A model generated the notes under the pieces. It saw nothing but the letters and a program-made list of their open reading frames with translations. It did not search any database and had not been told where the DNA came from. A DNA stretch of 64,000 bases from Albula goreensis (taxonomy: Eukaryota > Chordata > Actinopteri > Albuliformes > Albulidae): assembly GCA_022829145.1 (NCBI GenBank), contig CM040744.1, forward strand, positions 3,005,001 to 3,069,000, in the 5' to 3' direction. The translations under genes were made by a program, and so were the position numbers. Below are positions 24,998 through 37,900 of the stretch, in pieces. Each line of letters begins with the position of its first letter. Position 1 is the first letter of the stretch.

Positions 24998-25873
24998 TGG
25001 GTAGAGGGTGGTATGGCTAATTAGCTTCAGCAGTGTGACAGTAGAAGGGTACAGGGTGGTATGGCTAATTAGCTTCAGCAGTGTGACAGTAGAAGGGTAC
25101 AGGGTGGTGTGGCTGCTTAGCTTCAGCAGTGTGACAGTAGAAGGGTACGGGGTGGTGTGTGCTTAGCTTCAGCAGTGTGACAGTAGAAGGGTATAGGGTG
25201 GTGTGGCTGCTTAGCTTCAGCAGTGTGGCAGTAGAAGGGTACAGAGTGGTGTGGCTGCTTAGCTTCAGCAGTGTGGCAGTAGAAGGGTACAGGGTGGTGT
25301 GGCTGCTTAGCTTCAGCAGTGTGGCAGTAGAAGGGTACAGGGTGGTGTGGCTGCTTAGCTTCAGCAGTGTGACAGTAGAAGGGTACAGGGTGGTATGGCT
25401 GCTTAGCTTCAGCAGTGTGACAATAGAAGGGTACGGGGTGGTGTGGCTGCTTAGCTTCAGCAGAGTGGCAGTAGAAGGTACAGGGTGGTGTGGCTGCTTA
25501 GCTTCAGTAGTGTGACAGTAGAAGGGTACAGGGTGGTATGGCTGCTTAGCTTCAGCAGTGTAACAGTAGAAGGGTACAGGGTGGTATGGCTGCTTAGCTT
25601 CAGCAGTGTGACAGTAGAAGGATACAGGGTGGTGTGGCTGTTTAGCTTCAGCAGTGTAACAGTGGAAGGGTACAGGGTGGTATGGCTGCTTAGCTTCAGC
25701 AGTGTGACAGTAGAAGGGTACAGGGTGGTATGGCTGCTTAGCTTCAGCAGTGTGACAGTAGAAGGGTACAGGGTGGTGTGGCTGCTTAGCTTCAGCAGTG
25801 TAACAGTGGAAGGGTACAGGGTGGTATGGCTGTTTAGCTTCAGCAGTGTGACAGTGGAAGGGTACAGGGTGGT
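24998..25873. repeat. 48-bp minisatellite, about 18 copies
   Basis: AGAAGGGTACAGGGTGGTGT followed by GGCTGCTTAGCTTCAGCAGT and GTGACAGT repeats every 48 bp. Since 48 is a multiple of three, open frames of up to 279 codons appear on both strands; these are composition artefacts with no domain. Confidence 0.95.
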
Positions 25874-25879
25874 GTGACC

Positions 25880-28716
25880 AATTATGATCATCAGTGAGGT
25901 ACAACCTTACTTATTATGTCAGAAATTAGATTTCTGAAAATGATTGTTTCTCTCTTTACACAAATGACTGCACTTCCAGGAGCCTGATGATCTCCTCAAC
26001 TTTGCAGAAGCGAATACCGTGGTGGGACCTATTGCCAACAATGGTGAGTCCATCTTTCGCCGTAAAGTGAATTAGCTGGTGTCCTGGCGCAGCTTGTTTC
26101 CTCAGAACTGTAGAAAGGATTGCTCATTTCAGGAAACAACTGCGCCACCCTTTTCATAAACGACTCGGGCGTCAATAGAGACGAGTCATTCAAATTCCTG
26201 AGAAACTGCCAGAAGAACTCTGAAGTCAGCTGAAGTCCTGTGCAAATTCCGGAGCGAGGAAGCAAAGGAGAGTACTCCCGACCCCTCCCCACATTCTCCA
26301 AACGTGGTCCAAAAACGCTCCTCTGGCAAACAGTTTCAGCCACGTATAACCAAAACAACATGTCATGTTATTATTCAGTTTCTGATTGTACTCTCACGAT
26401 ACATTGTTTTTCATCTGACCCTTGTAAAATGTCAGTGTGAAGTATTTTTTGTTGCTTGTACTATGCAGAAGGTTTTAAACAAAAAAGTTATTAATGAATG
26501 TATAAGATTATAATAAGTATTATTTTTTACAATGTTAACCTGTGAGGCTGTTTGTTACGTGAACTAATGTGTGTCAAAGTGAACGAGTATCATTACTGTT
26601 ATTACTATTTATGATATGAAATAAGCAGGATAAGCAGATAACAGGAAACTGTGGGCAGATATTAAGATAATAAACTGTTTAGTGACTTCAGATGAATCCA
26701 TACCCATTTCAGCATTCACCCAATGAGAAGGCAAAGCATGACAATGACATCACTATTGTTTAATGAAACAAAACGCGAACGGTGGCTTTAGTGATGTGTT
26801 TGTGAGGTCATATCCAAGCACACGGCGACCTGCTGGAGAGTCTGACCTTTCTGTTCTCTGCCAGAGAGAAGCCGGAGAGTCTGGTCACAATGGCAACAGC
26901 GAGGGGAGCGTACCCAAAACATTCATCTCCCCTCACAATCATGGACAGCGTCACCCAAACAAGCGTCTCCGAGGCTTGGCAAGCCTCCGCTGGCAGAGCG
27001 GAGACCTTCGGCTCGATCCGCAGGGTCGCGGAGCTCAAAGGCAGCGCGGAACGCAGACGCGGACGCTACTCTCTGTTCTTAACGATTCCTACTGCTCGCA
27101 TCACCAACTGCGCGCCTGGTTATTTACGGTGCGCACACCAGCAATCAAATACACAGCCATCCTCAACAAAGAGAAAACAAACAAGGCTTTTGGTCCCAAG
27201 TGGATAATATTTTTAAGAGATTTTTAAGGTGTTCCTCTAACGTCGATGTGTTTCAGATACGTTTCATTTTGTGCTGGCTTAGCACAGTAGTTTGCATGGC
27301 TTACAGTGCTTTTCCCAGCTGGATACGCACTGAGGAAGACAGGCTAAGTGCCTCATTGAAACCTCTCAGTTACAAGCTTAGTTACTTCACTACACTGTAC
27401 TGCACCATGACTACTCTACAGTTACATGACTGCTACACAACCTGTAATCTATTCTCACAATACACCACCACTATTCTACTGTTACAATACTTCTACACAT
27501 TCTCTACTCTCCTGCCACACTACACCACCTTTGCTCTCTGGCTACTCTATTGCAACACAACCTCTACTGCTATGTTACCTTGTGGGCTGATAGAACGACG
27601 ATTCAGTCTCGATGGAGAAAGAGGAGGGGCTACAAACTGAGCGGGTGGAGCCATGACCCCCTTACCCAGTGAATCATGGTGGAGGTGAGGTAGCAGAGCA
27701 CATGGTGTACCCCAGGACTGACCAGCCCTGGTCCCACAGAATTACAGAGTGTACTTGGCTTTGTTTTCACCTTAAAATCAGTAACCGATTCAGACTCAAG
27801 AAACCAGGCATGATTAATTAGTTAGCTGCGTAATCAATTTAGCTGATCAATTAAGTGCTGAGAAACAACAAATTCCTGTGCGCTCTACAGTACTCCTCCA
27901 AACCCATTGCTGGGTGCTCCTAATGTACTGTACATTCAAGCATGTATTTCTTTCCATTTTTAATAAAAGTTGGATAATGGGGAAACAGATTATTCACTGG
28001 TGTGTTTTGGATTCAGTCAGCTTTGGAACTACTTTTTTTTTTTTTACAAACTGTTCACTTTAAACTGAAATTAGAACGAAAAAAAATGTTGGAAATATTT
28101 CAAAAATATTGGAAATGGTGCAATATTGAACATCCGCTTCACATTAGTTGCTGATATGTTGATTGGACATAGTGTGATTGTGATCCTGAGATACGTCCGT
28201 CATTTCTAATTCTAGTTCTACTTGCACTCCCTTAATCTCCAACACGCCCATGTTATACGATCTGAGGAATTTGGCAACATGTAATAAACAGTTCGGAGTG
28301 AACATCCGAGTCAAAGGACAAAATGTTCAATCGTAATGCAATGTTTAGCCTATTGAATGACTTGAAGGAGCCATTTCTTATTTCCTGGTTCTCATCTCTT
28401 CATCTATTTTGATAGATCGTCTGCCATGTCCCTCAGGGCCTCCTTCTTACCGGGTAAACCAGGGACATCTGCGATCTCTAAAATTCAGCGATACACGCTG
28501 TAGCACCTTAAGCTCACACCAGAGGGCGCTGTTTCGAGAGGGTGGAGAGAGAGATAATGCACCTGCAGTCCAGTCTGTGTGATGGTGACAGGGCACAGGC
28601 TGGACTGAATCTATTGAGCAAAAAGAAACTCTTGAGTAACATCCTGGAGAAGCAGGGGCAGGCAGCACCGATTTGGGCCCAATATGCACAGTTGAACCAT
28701 ATGGACATACCTACTA
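25880..28716. other. Intergenic DNA
   Basis: Mostly unique AT-rich sequence. A GC-richer block at 26760-27130 has a moderate open frame, but I recognise no family in it. Weak CTACAC-rich degenerate repeats occur at 27370-27580. Confidence 0.5.
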
Positions 28717-29292
28717 CAGTGGAACCTCGGCCCGCGAACGCCCCTGACTCACGAACAAATCAGCCCACGAACACGCTTTTCGCACAAATTTTCACTCGGC
28801 CCGCGAACAAGCCCTCGGTGCACGAACGCACAAACTCGTGGACTTCCTGCCGTAGCGCGTTGTGGATAGCATCAGTTGTGCTTAGTACTCAGCATTGTTT
28901 ATATCATTCGTCGTTGTGTTTTCCTTTGAAACACATTCTTTTTGTGCTCTTTCCATTAAATTTGCCCTCATTTTGGCTCCCAAGAAAGTGCTTCTGATGG
29001 TGGTGTTAAGAAGTCTAAGCGTAATACAGTAGAAACGAAACTGTGCCAGAAACTATCAACCACAAAGGTAAAGTGTACAATCATTATGTTTTATTTTAGT
29101 ATTAATGTATTTTTCTATAATTAAGGTTATCTTTAATTCCTTTCTATATTTTGCCACACATAAACCCATAAAAAAGTTTTAAAAAAGTGTTTCTGGGGCT
29201 GGAGAACAGATTAATTGGATTTACATTAATTTCAATGGGAAAAATGTTTTCGGTTCGCGAACAAATTAAGTTTGTGGGCTGAGGTGCCACTG
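28717..29292 (+). mobile_element. Tigger/pogo DNA transposon, internally deleted
   Basis: Ends CAGTGGAACCTCGGCCCGCG and, inverted, CAGTGGCACCTCAGCCCACA are flanked by TA on both sides, as for Tc1/mariner-class pogo elements. Inside, about 28977-29045 reads as APKK then SASDGGVKKSKRNTVETKL, which resembles the N-terminus of Tigger transposases. The frame is broken between the two parts and the start codon is altered. The remainder of the transposase is gone, leaving a 576-bp derivative. Confidence 0.82.
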
Positions 29293-29519
29293 TACTTTCT
29301 TTTTTTGGGCTTGGGGGTAGAACCAGGCAAAATGGTGGTGAGAAATGCAGGAGATGTAGAAGACTTGAAGCCTGCTTGAGGTCTATGAGAGGGCAGCTTC
29401 AGCCCTTATAAACTGGGATAAGTGCGATAAGGTGTCCACCCACCCCCTCTTTTTTTTTTTTTCGGGGAGGTCATCATTGATTAAAAGCAGATGTTTTACA
29501 CGTGCAATTGGCTGAAGGA

Positions 29520-30955
29520 GGTCGGGCCTCATACACATGGAGAGTAGAATATTAGCTTCCAGACTGCAAACTGTAAAGAAAATGTTATTTTGTAAGAAAT
29601 CTGTGCCTCGAGTGTCCTTTGCCTGTTCAGTTATCAGGACAGAAGGAGAATTAGGCCTTGACCATCACCGTTTCCTGTTAGATAGCACAGCACTTTATCA
29701 TTTAAATTCATTTCATGGTTTTAAAAGTGTGCTTAATGTTTAAGGCTGCCAGGGCAGGGGTTAGCCTTACTGGCAGAACCTTTGTTTTTTAATCCTTGTT
29801 TTCCTCAACAACTCTCCCCTCCACGCAGCTTGATGGAGAGGTTTGTGGAAGCTGGGGTAACCCAGATCCAACATTTGTTGGATTTCAAAAGGCATCACTG
29901 GAAAACTGAGGAGGAGGTAGCAAAACTCACGAGATATCAGTCCGCCCAGGTCATTAAGTCTTCAAGGTTCAAGGAGTCGTTATCCACTGAGTATAGACAG
30001 TTCCTGGCAGAGGGCTTTTGATCAGGGGTCCTTTCTAGGCTGGGTGGTTTTCCATCTCCTACCACGGGTCCTTTTGACCCTGGGACCAGAGAGCATGGGT
30101 GGCTGTTAAAATTGAGGGGGGAGGGGGTTGATTTAATTGGAATTGAAGAGTAAACAACCAGAGCATACAAGGTTTCATTTCCAGAGCAACTACAGCAGCC
30201 AGACACAAGGTGGAGGGCTCACATTGGTGTCAGCGGTGAGTACCATCCATCCTGTAAGTTGCATCCTGTAAGGGGCCCCTCCCCAAAAGGTTTGGGGAAG
30301 TGGAGGATTTTGCACAACAAAATGGCCGATAAAGCACCGCTAATCGGTTTAGCTGGGCAGTCGCGGAAAGTTGTCCTTTCTGCCTGGCGGCAGAAAATTG
30401 CTTCCATTTATTTGCTGAATCTGCTGAGTGTCCAATGTTGTCTGCTTTGTTTCAGTTTGGGAGCGCTTGACAGTGAGGCTGGGTTTTCAGTGTCCAAGAT
30501 CTTTGTTTGTTTTTGGAGTGAAACGTTCTGAAGATAACAGGGACGTGTTCTCATTGGTTGACTTTATATTTGGATATGCAAAATGTGCCATCTTGAAGAC
30601 CCTGTAAGGCTAAAATGGAGCAGCAGCGGTCGCAGGACTGTACTACGATGTTCGGGACAATGATGATTACAGGCATAAAATTGGTGTTTGCTTTTTACAA
30701 GCTGAATCGCAACTCTGCGGACTTCGACCAAATGGCCATGTTTTCTGTGAAGTGGGAGATGGAGAGCTTGTTGTAAGATGTTGAGGTTGTTGGGGGGTTT
30801 TTGATCATCATGTTTTCTGTTGGGTGCTGTCTACTTTGTTGTTGTTTTTTGCTTCTTGCTTAATTGAGCTAATTCTGTTTTTTTTTTGGCTGACATGGAG
30901 TTTGAGTTTTTTTACACTCATGCCCTTTGAATGCTTTGTCAAATAAATGGTTTTT
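29520..30955 (+). mobile_element. Tx1-like LINE, 5'-truncated 3' end
   Basis: Fragments on the plus strand read RTEGELGLDHHRFL, LMERFVEAGVTQIQHLLDF, EEEVAKLTRYQS, then YAKCAILKT and FYKLNRNSADFDQM. Their order and style match the C-terminal region of fish Tx1-clade non-LTR retrotransposons. Several frame changes show it is dead. The 3' end has AATAAA (30941) followed by a CT/CA microsatellite. The reverse-transcriptase catalytic part is missing. Clade is judged by eye; other LINE clades are possible. Confidence 0.6.
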
Positions 30956-30962
30956 AAAAGTC

Positions 30963-31075
30963 AACACACCCTCTCTCTCTCTCTCCCACACACATCCAAA
31001 TACACACACTCTCTCTCTTTCTCTTTCACACACACATTCTCTCTCTCTCTCTTCCTCTCTCTCACACACACATAG
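30963..31075. repeat. CT/CA microsatellite
   Basis: Alternating (CT)n and (CA)n runs directly after the LINE 3' end. Confidence 0.85.
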
Positions 31076-31327
31076 CAGTATGCATATGCCACAAAGAGTC
31101 ACTAATAGACTCTGGCCAGTGTATTTGCATTGTTTGGTGTAAATCCCTGATCAAATGTGGAGTGTAAGTTAAACTATTAACCAGTATTCACTCAGTTTTA
31201 AATTTTATTGGGTATGGGCGTAGAAATGGGGTGTTTGCCACTGGAGAAAGATAGGCAGTACATTATGCTAACTTCCTTGTTATTATTATTATGAGTACAG
31301 ACTGTAACTGAAGTACAGGATAATCAC

Positions 31328-31330
<3 letters not shown>

Positions 31331-31426
<96 letters not shown>

Positions 31427-31740
31427 CAGAGAGAGAGAGAGCGAGAGAAAATGTGTGTATGTGAGAGTGTGTGCCTGAGCATGTATGTGTATTTGTTTGT
31501 GTCTGTGTGTATATCTGTATGATTGAGTTCTCAAAAATGATGAGTGTGTGTATTTCAGTTGGTGAAGGTGTATGTGTGTACGTGATTAAGTTTGTGTGTG
31601 TGTATGAGTGTGTGTGTATCTGTATGATTGAGTGTGTGCCTAAATGAGTGTGTGTATTTCAGTTAGTGAGAGTGTTTGTGCGTGAGCGTGACTAAGTGTG
31701 TGTGAGTTTGTACATGACTAAGTGTGTTTGTGTGTGTGTG
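31331..31740. repeat. (TG)n microsatellite with degenerate flank
   Basis: An uninterrupted (TG)n run of about 45 units (31331-31421), then GA-rich and degenerate TG-rich sequence. It lies just upstream of slc28a3 exon 1. Confidence 0.95.
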
Positions 31741-31803
31741 TCTGGCACCTCCCCCTGAGAGCTCATATCTCTTAGTGAGATTCTGGGTTGCGGCTCAGAC
31801 TGA

Positions 31804-31902
31804 ATGATGGAGCAGCAGGAAGGAGACGCTCAGGTGCATGGGGCACCAGCGACCAACGGGACACTGAGAGCGGGAGTGGACAACCCGGCCTTCCACACTC
31901 AG
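31804..31902 (+). CDS. slc28a3: slc28a3 exon 1
   Basis: Begins at tandem ATGs (31804 and 31807) and encodes [20 protein letters not shown] plus VDNPAFHTQ, a hydrophilic N-terminus. Donor GTGAGG, phase 0. Confidence 0.8.
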
Positions 31903-34900
31903 GTGAGGACTGCGCACCTGCGTCTCCAATAGCAGTCTGAGAGCTCACCTGATCTGGGTTTCAGAATAGCCAGATCCTCTGTGCTTACCTGAGGAATGTG
32001 GCCCACCTGGGGTGATTCGGGGTCAGGTGAAAACGAACAAAGAGCGGGAAGAATGTGTGTGCGCGTGTTTGTTTTTGTGGGTGACGAAAGAAGCCGCACT
32101 CGTAGCGTTGTTTATATTCAGCTTTACTTGCACAAATGGGTTGCAGATGTATCAAAATCACGTTTATCAACCTGACTACTGTGTTTGTGTCCTGTTTTGA
32201 GTATTCGTCAGCACAGAATGTCTTTTTTGGTCACTCTTTTCCCTCTAAATAACTTCTGTGAGCTTTGATTGTTATTCTGTTTCAAAATAAGCAGTCAACC
32301 AAATCTCCAGTTTGGAGTCCAGTGCAGTGAAGGTGGTGACATGGAGCCTGGGACATTTTGATTAAAAAAACACATTTTTGAGAGTTAATTTTTTCTCTGG
32401 AATTCTCTGTGGGAACTTAGTAGGTGGTGGGGGTTATGATCGGACCCCCCATGGTGCACCTGTGTCTGTAGCTTAGAGACCTGTGTCAATTGTGTCAGTC
32501 TGTCAGTTTTTTTCTGCATTTTGTTAGTGAGCTATGCCTCTTCTCTTTGATTTGCATGTATGAGTGATAATGTGTATACCTGTTCAGTGATGTATATCTC
32601 TGTTCTGTGATTTGTGTGCGTTTGGTTTGTGATTTGTTGTACTCTGGAAATCCAAGTACCGTGTGCAGATTTTACTAATGCAAGTTAGCTTAGCAAATGT
32701 GCAGATTTGACCCCAAACATGTACCGTTAAATAACCGTAGCCTAACATCTGTGTTGTTCTTGAAGGAAATCGTTTGTCTTGATGTGGAAGATGACAGAGG
32801 AACAGAGGAGAGGGAGGAAGCAGCAGAACACAAACACAAAAAAAGGTCTAATGAAACCGCTGTCACCTCACATCTCTCATGTGAATGACCAATCACCTGC
32901 AATGTGTTTCGTACAGACAGCCAGTCATGTCATATCTCTCATGTGAATGACCAATCACCTGCAATGTGTTTCGTACAGACAGCCAGTCATGTTATATCTC
33001 TCATGTGAATAATCAATCGCCTGAAATGTCTCTTACTCAGACGACCAATCGCCACACATCTCTCTCATTTAAATGACCAATCACCACACATCCACCACTG
33101 AACTTTACTAACGTAACCCTGGCATTTCCTGGCCTGGCTGGGCCAGTTATAGCCACTCATGGTGTGACTTGGTATCATGTGCTGTGCCACTCTCTCACAC
33201 AATTCAAAAAACAACCAATCACATCCCATACAATCTGTCTCTCTCACATCCCACAAAACAACCAATGATCTCACATCCTACAGAACAACCAATGATCTCT
33301 CTCTCTCAGCATAATAGAATGGTTAGAGCTAAACTTATAACCCAGAGGCTTGCAGGTTCAGTTCCAAGGAAGGGCATAGTATGTAAAAATGTAATCTGTA
33401 TGAATCACTCTGGATAAGACCATTTGCTAAACGCTTAAGTGTTAATTCATAGCCTCCCACTGTTAGAGACAAATTAGTGAAGCAGATAGTGATAGCAATG
33501 TTCCACAGAACGTTCACAGAATTTTTGATTTTACAGAATATGCTTATTTAGCATAAGCCTGAACGATTAAATGTTTGCAGAGTGCAATGGAAAGCACAAA
33601 GTATTTAAGCACAATGTAATTCATAACAAACACTTCAACTTCCTACAGATTCTTGGAGAGGAAAATGGAGGCGTTCCACCAACGTCTGGACAAACACAAG
33701 AAGAATCTGGGCCGGGTGTGTTCGATGGTGTTCCTGGCAGGTAAAAGCTGGAAATGAGCACATAGTTTTTTTATTGCAGTAGTTTCTTGTGGTAAGACAA
33801 CATTTCGGATGCACCATTGTTGTCGAGTGGTATTATCAGTGGGCTCAGTAACTAGCTCAGGGCGCGGACTTACCAAAAAAATCTGCATCCGACTTCCTGA
33901 TGGTGTAGTCTAAAGGTCGTCAGTCAAACGTGCTTTGGGGTCAGTTCTAGTGAGCTAATAACCCAGAGAGATACTAAACCAGCCAGTCAAACATTGCCTC
34001 ACGCTGCGAATAAACATTTACTGGGTCATTTAGCTATTGTGTTTTTACTTCAAAGAAGGAATGGCGACCCAATTAACAACCAATAAACTCTACATCGCCG
34101 TCTGACGGCAGTTATCAGGCAAAACATCATTTGGCGCTGCTGTGGGGTAAAATCTGTTTTCACTATAATGTCTTTTGACCTTGTAAAGACGTACGCAAGT
34201 CCATAAAAATTCAATTCATTGCAATTTAACTTCCTTTGAGTATGTTGTTTTATCGGAGACAGGCAAGCCAGCCCTTTGTGATGTGTCAAAGTAGAATAGC
34301 ATGGGCCGTCAAAGAGACCGAGGTTCATTTCTATTGAATGAATAATCTCTTAAAAAGACTAAGTGCGTTTGATTGGATGGAGCCCACTGTCTTTAGCACT
34401 ACTATTGGAGAAACAGTCTCTAATGTTGTCATAGACTATAATTCAGTCCCTCATGCTGACACCGTACCACATCTTTAACCCTCTATTCAAGGTTTTCCAA
34501 TTGTTCATGGTGGGTTTCGTTACCCTTTAGGTTGCATTTCACCACCAGTCCATAAGTATGAGGAAAAAACTGAACTCAACCAAACCTCAGCGCGACTTTT
34601 TCCCAAAGAATTCCATCAAATGCGCTAGCATCTGTACGGGTTTTGTAAACCAAAAATATCAAACACTGTGGGCGCGCCTTGTAGCTTGTAGCCATATGCT
34701 GTTTACATCTTAAAGGAAAGAAGATTAGGTAAAATCAGGTATGGGTCAAAAATATGATATAATCACATGTTCTAATTTAAGGATGGCGGTTAGGTTTGGA
34801 AAGAAAGCCAACGCCTGCAGTGGATCTGATTTTGAGAGCTCTTGTCATTAAACATCAGATCACATATTTAGTGCTGTCATAGATTATTATTCAGTCAAAC

Positions 34901-37900
34901 ATGATGCAATTTCACATGATCAAACCACGCCCTGTAAAAACCCATTTTTGCTCCATCCAGGCTGTGGATTACTCACTGAGCCATGGTTAGGTATCTGAGT
35001 ATTTACAGTGTGAATGGTGAAATCCTCCTATTGGTTCAGCTCATGGAAACACCCTGGTTTGGCTGAGCCAGTTGCTGCCTCACTCATGTGGCCAACAACC
35101 TTTGGCCACAGATGCTGGGGCTCAAACACCCAGCAGCACCACAGACATGCTCTTTTACCCTGTGAGCCACCCGCTGGCCCCAGACAGGATCTTGTGCGGC
35201 GAGGAGCAGGTGCCAGGCTCGTACCTCTCCGCTGTTAATCAGCACAGCTCAGAGTGAAAACTCACTTCCTTCCGGGACGTCTAAGGGGGAGGCAGTGTTT
35301 CATACTGGAATATTAATCATAAACATAAAGATACAGCAGAATACATGTTAATACAGGGAGTAGGTAATGTTACAATGCTTTACAGTGAAGGGGGGAGACT
35401 CACCTTGACTACCCTCAATCTGTAGCACCTATGTGGGTGGGGAGCGGCAGCCATTTTGTGCCCAAATTCTTATTACACATCAGCTTGAACTGGAGGGGGT
35501 GGGAATCATTGAGGTGATTTAACTATGCAGCATAAGAAGATGACTGTTTGTCTGTCCGTCTGTGTGTCTGCCTGCCTCTCTCAGCGTACATTGCCATGGT
35601 GATATCGGCATGCGTGCTGAATTTCCAGCGGGCCCTGGCGCTCCTGGTGATCACTCTGGTGGGGGCATTCTTCCTGGCGTGGGACGAACTGATGCGGCGG
35701 TATGAGACCCACCTGCTCATCCTCCTCCAACCTGTAGGAGGCGCCATCAAAAACAGCAGTACTGGCTCAAATGGTATGCATCTGCATGAATTTGTTATGT
35801 ATATGTAAATATGTCAGTGTATGTATCTATGCATGTGGGTGTGTATGTATGGATATATGTTATGCCAGAAAACTTAAACACTCCCTGTTTGTAGGGTTGT
35901 GTATGAGTGTGTCTGGTGCTGCTGGGAGCTGTAGTTTATATGTACATGTGTGTGTATGTGTCGGTGTGCTGGAGTCAGTGTGGTATTATATGAGCTCTTC
36001 CTGTTTATAGGGTGCTGTGTGTGGTGCTGCTGGGAGGTGTAGTTTGCTGGCTGGTTCTGGACACAGCCAAACAGGGGACACGGCCACTGGTCTCCTTCGC
36101 TGGCCTCATCACATACGTGCTGCTGATGGCCATATTCTCCAAGAGTCCTTTCAGGGTATGTCACTCAACCTTGTTCCCGTGTCAACCCCTACTCAGCCCC
36201 TATACAGGCCATTTACTACTCTATAACAGGCTGTGAGCTCTGGCTGGGTGTTTGTGCTCTGATTGGCTGATGAAAGAGGCTGCTCTAAGGCTGTGCTGTG
36301 ATTGGCCAGGTGTCCTGGAGGGTGATGCTGTGGGGAATGGGGTTGCAGTTCCTGTTCGGGCTCTTGATTCTGAGGACTAAGGCAGGGTTCACTGCAGTCG
36401 AATGGGTGGGAAGGCAGGTGGAGGTAAGTCCGTCGCCATAGAGCCAAACTGCTGCCCTTTGGTCCCGACTGTCTGTTAAGACAGGTAGCAGAACCAAACA
36501 AATTCTGTGAAATCCAAAGACACTCCCCATCTCTTTCATCAGAGGACCAATCCCCACACAGGATAGTAAACCCCGCCCACTCCTTCATTCTTCTCTTTCA
36601 GATTTTCCTAGCATATACAGACAGCGGCTCAAAGTTTGTTTTTGGTGACAACTTCCAAGACCATTTTTTTGCATTCAAGGTAAGGGTTTATGAAACCTGC
36701 AAAAAGAGAAAAGTACCATCTACCGGGATGTTTTTGTGTGTGGATGCTAACTGGTGTTGATTTGTGTTTTTGTCACCCCCTGCAGGTCTTACCCATCATA
36801 GTTTTCTTCAGTACTATCATCTCCATGCTGTATTACATAGGATTCATGCAGTGGCTTATTCTCAAGGTGCAGTAGTGCATACACACACACACACACACAC
36901 ACACTCACACGCTGTATAGTCTTACTGCTCTCCATGGGAGGATTCATTTGGCCTTTGTTCACACAAAGATACTGTGTACATATACGTCAATGCACTAAGA
37001 GAGAACAAAAAACAAATAACACTTTACAAGATAAGATACACATTAAACTCATCTTAAATATCAGAGAAGAGCCATTAGCAAATGGTGGAATCAATGAGTA
37101 CAACATAGTGAGAGTGCAATACAAAATCATAAAGTTCCATAGAGATGTAAGTAAATAAAATGATGTACTGATATGAATGTACTCATAGACATAATTATGT
37201 TTCACTCTGTCACACATTCTCGCTAACTTGCTCACACACATACACCCACACACACACTCTATTACAGAAAACTCACACTCAGACTAACACTCACATTCAT
37301 ACACACATTTACACACTCTCTCTCTAAATGATCACATACACACACACACAAACACACACACGCAGCCCTGACTGGATTACTTTGTGTTTGATGCTCTTTT
37401 CCAGGTGGGGTTCGTCATGCAGATCACCATGGGAACGTCCCCCACGGAGTCCATGGTGGCAGCAGGGAATATATTTGTGGGGCAGGTAAGAGGGTGGGGC
37501 CTCAATAATGATCAAATCCCCAAACCAATCACTTTTAGAAATGAAATATCAAACTAAACTCAGTCAATACCACTTCCAATAGTGTATGCATGTCCCAAAC
37601 ATCTCTGAACCAATCATAATGAAACTGTACACATCAAGTGTTAATGAATGTAATGCATCTTAAACAGACCAGCACAGGTACTGTGCCATAACTCAGCACA
37701 CATTAAGCCCCGCCCCCTCACACCCCCCACAGACGGAGTCGCCGCTTCTGATTCGCCCATACATCGACAAGCTGACCGTGTCTGAGATCCACGCGGTGAT
37801 GAGCGGTGGTTTCGCCACCATCGCTGGGAGCGTCCTCGGAGCCTTTATCTCATTCGGGGTAAGAGGAAGAGGAGGAAAAAAGGGTCATTTTAAAAAAGGA

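Larger units (their letters stand above)
31903..35584 (+). other. slc28a3 introns 1-3
   Basis: Apart from exons 2 and 3, this contains the 60-bp repeat at 32868-33060, a SINE at 33305-33445 and AT-rich unique DNA. I see no other feature. Confidence 0.6.

Noticed and set aside
25065-25904. 279-codon minus-strand frame with HPVPFYCHTAEAKQP repeats
   Set aside because: By-product of the 48-bp tandem repeat; no domain, signal or splice evidence.
26763-27227. 154-codon plus-strand frame in a GC-richer block
   Set aside because: No family recognised, no clear splice or promoter context, and overlapping frames on both strands point to base composition.
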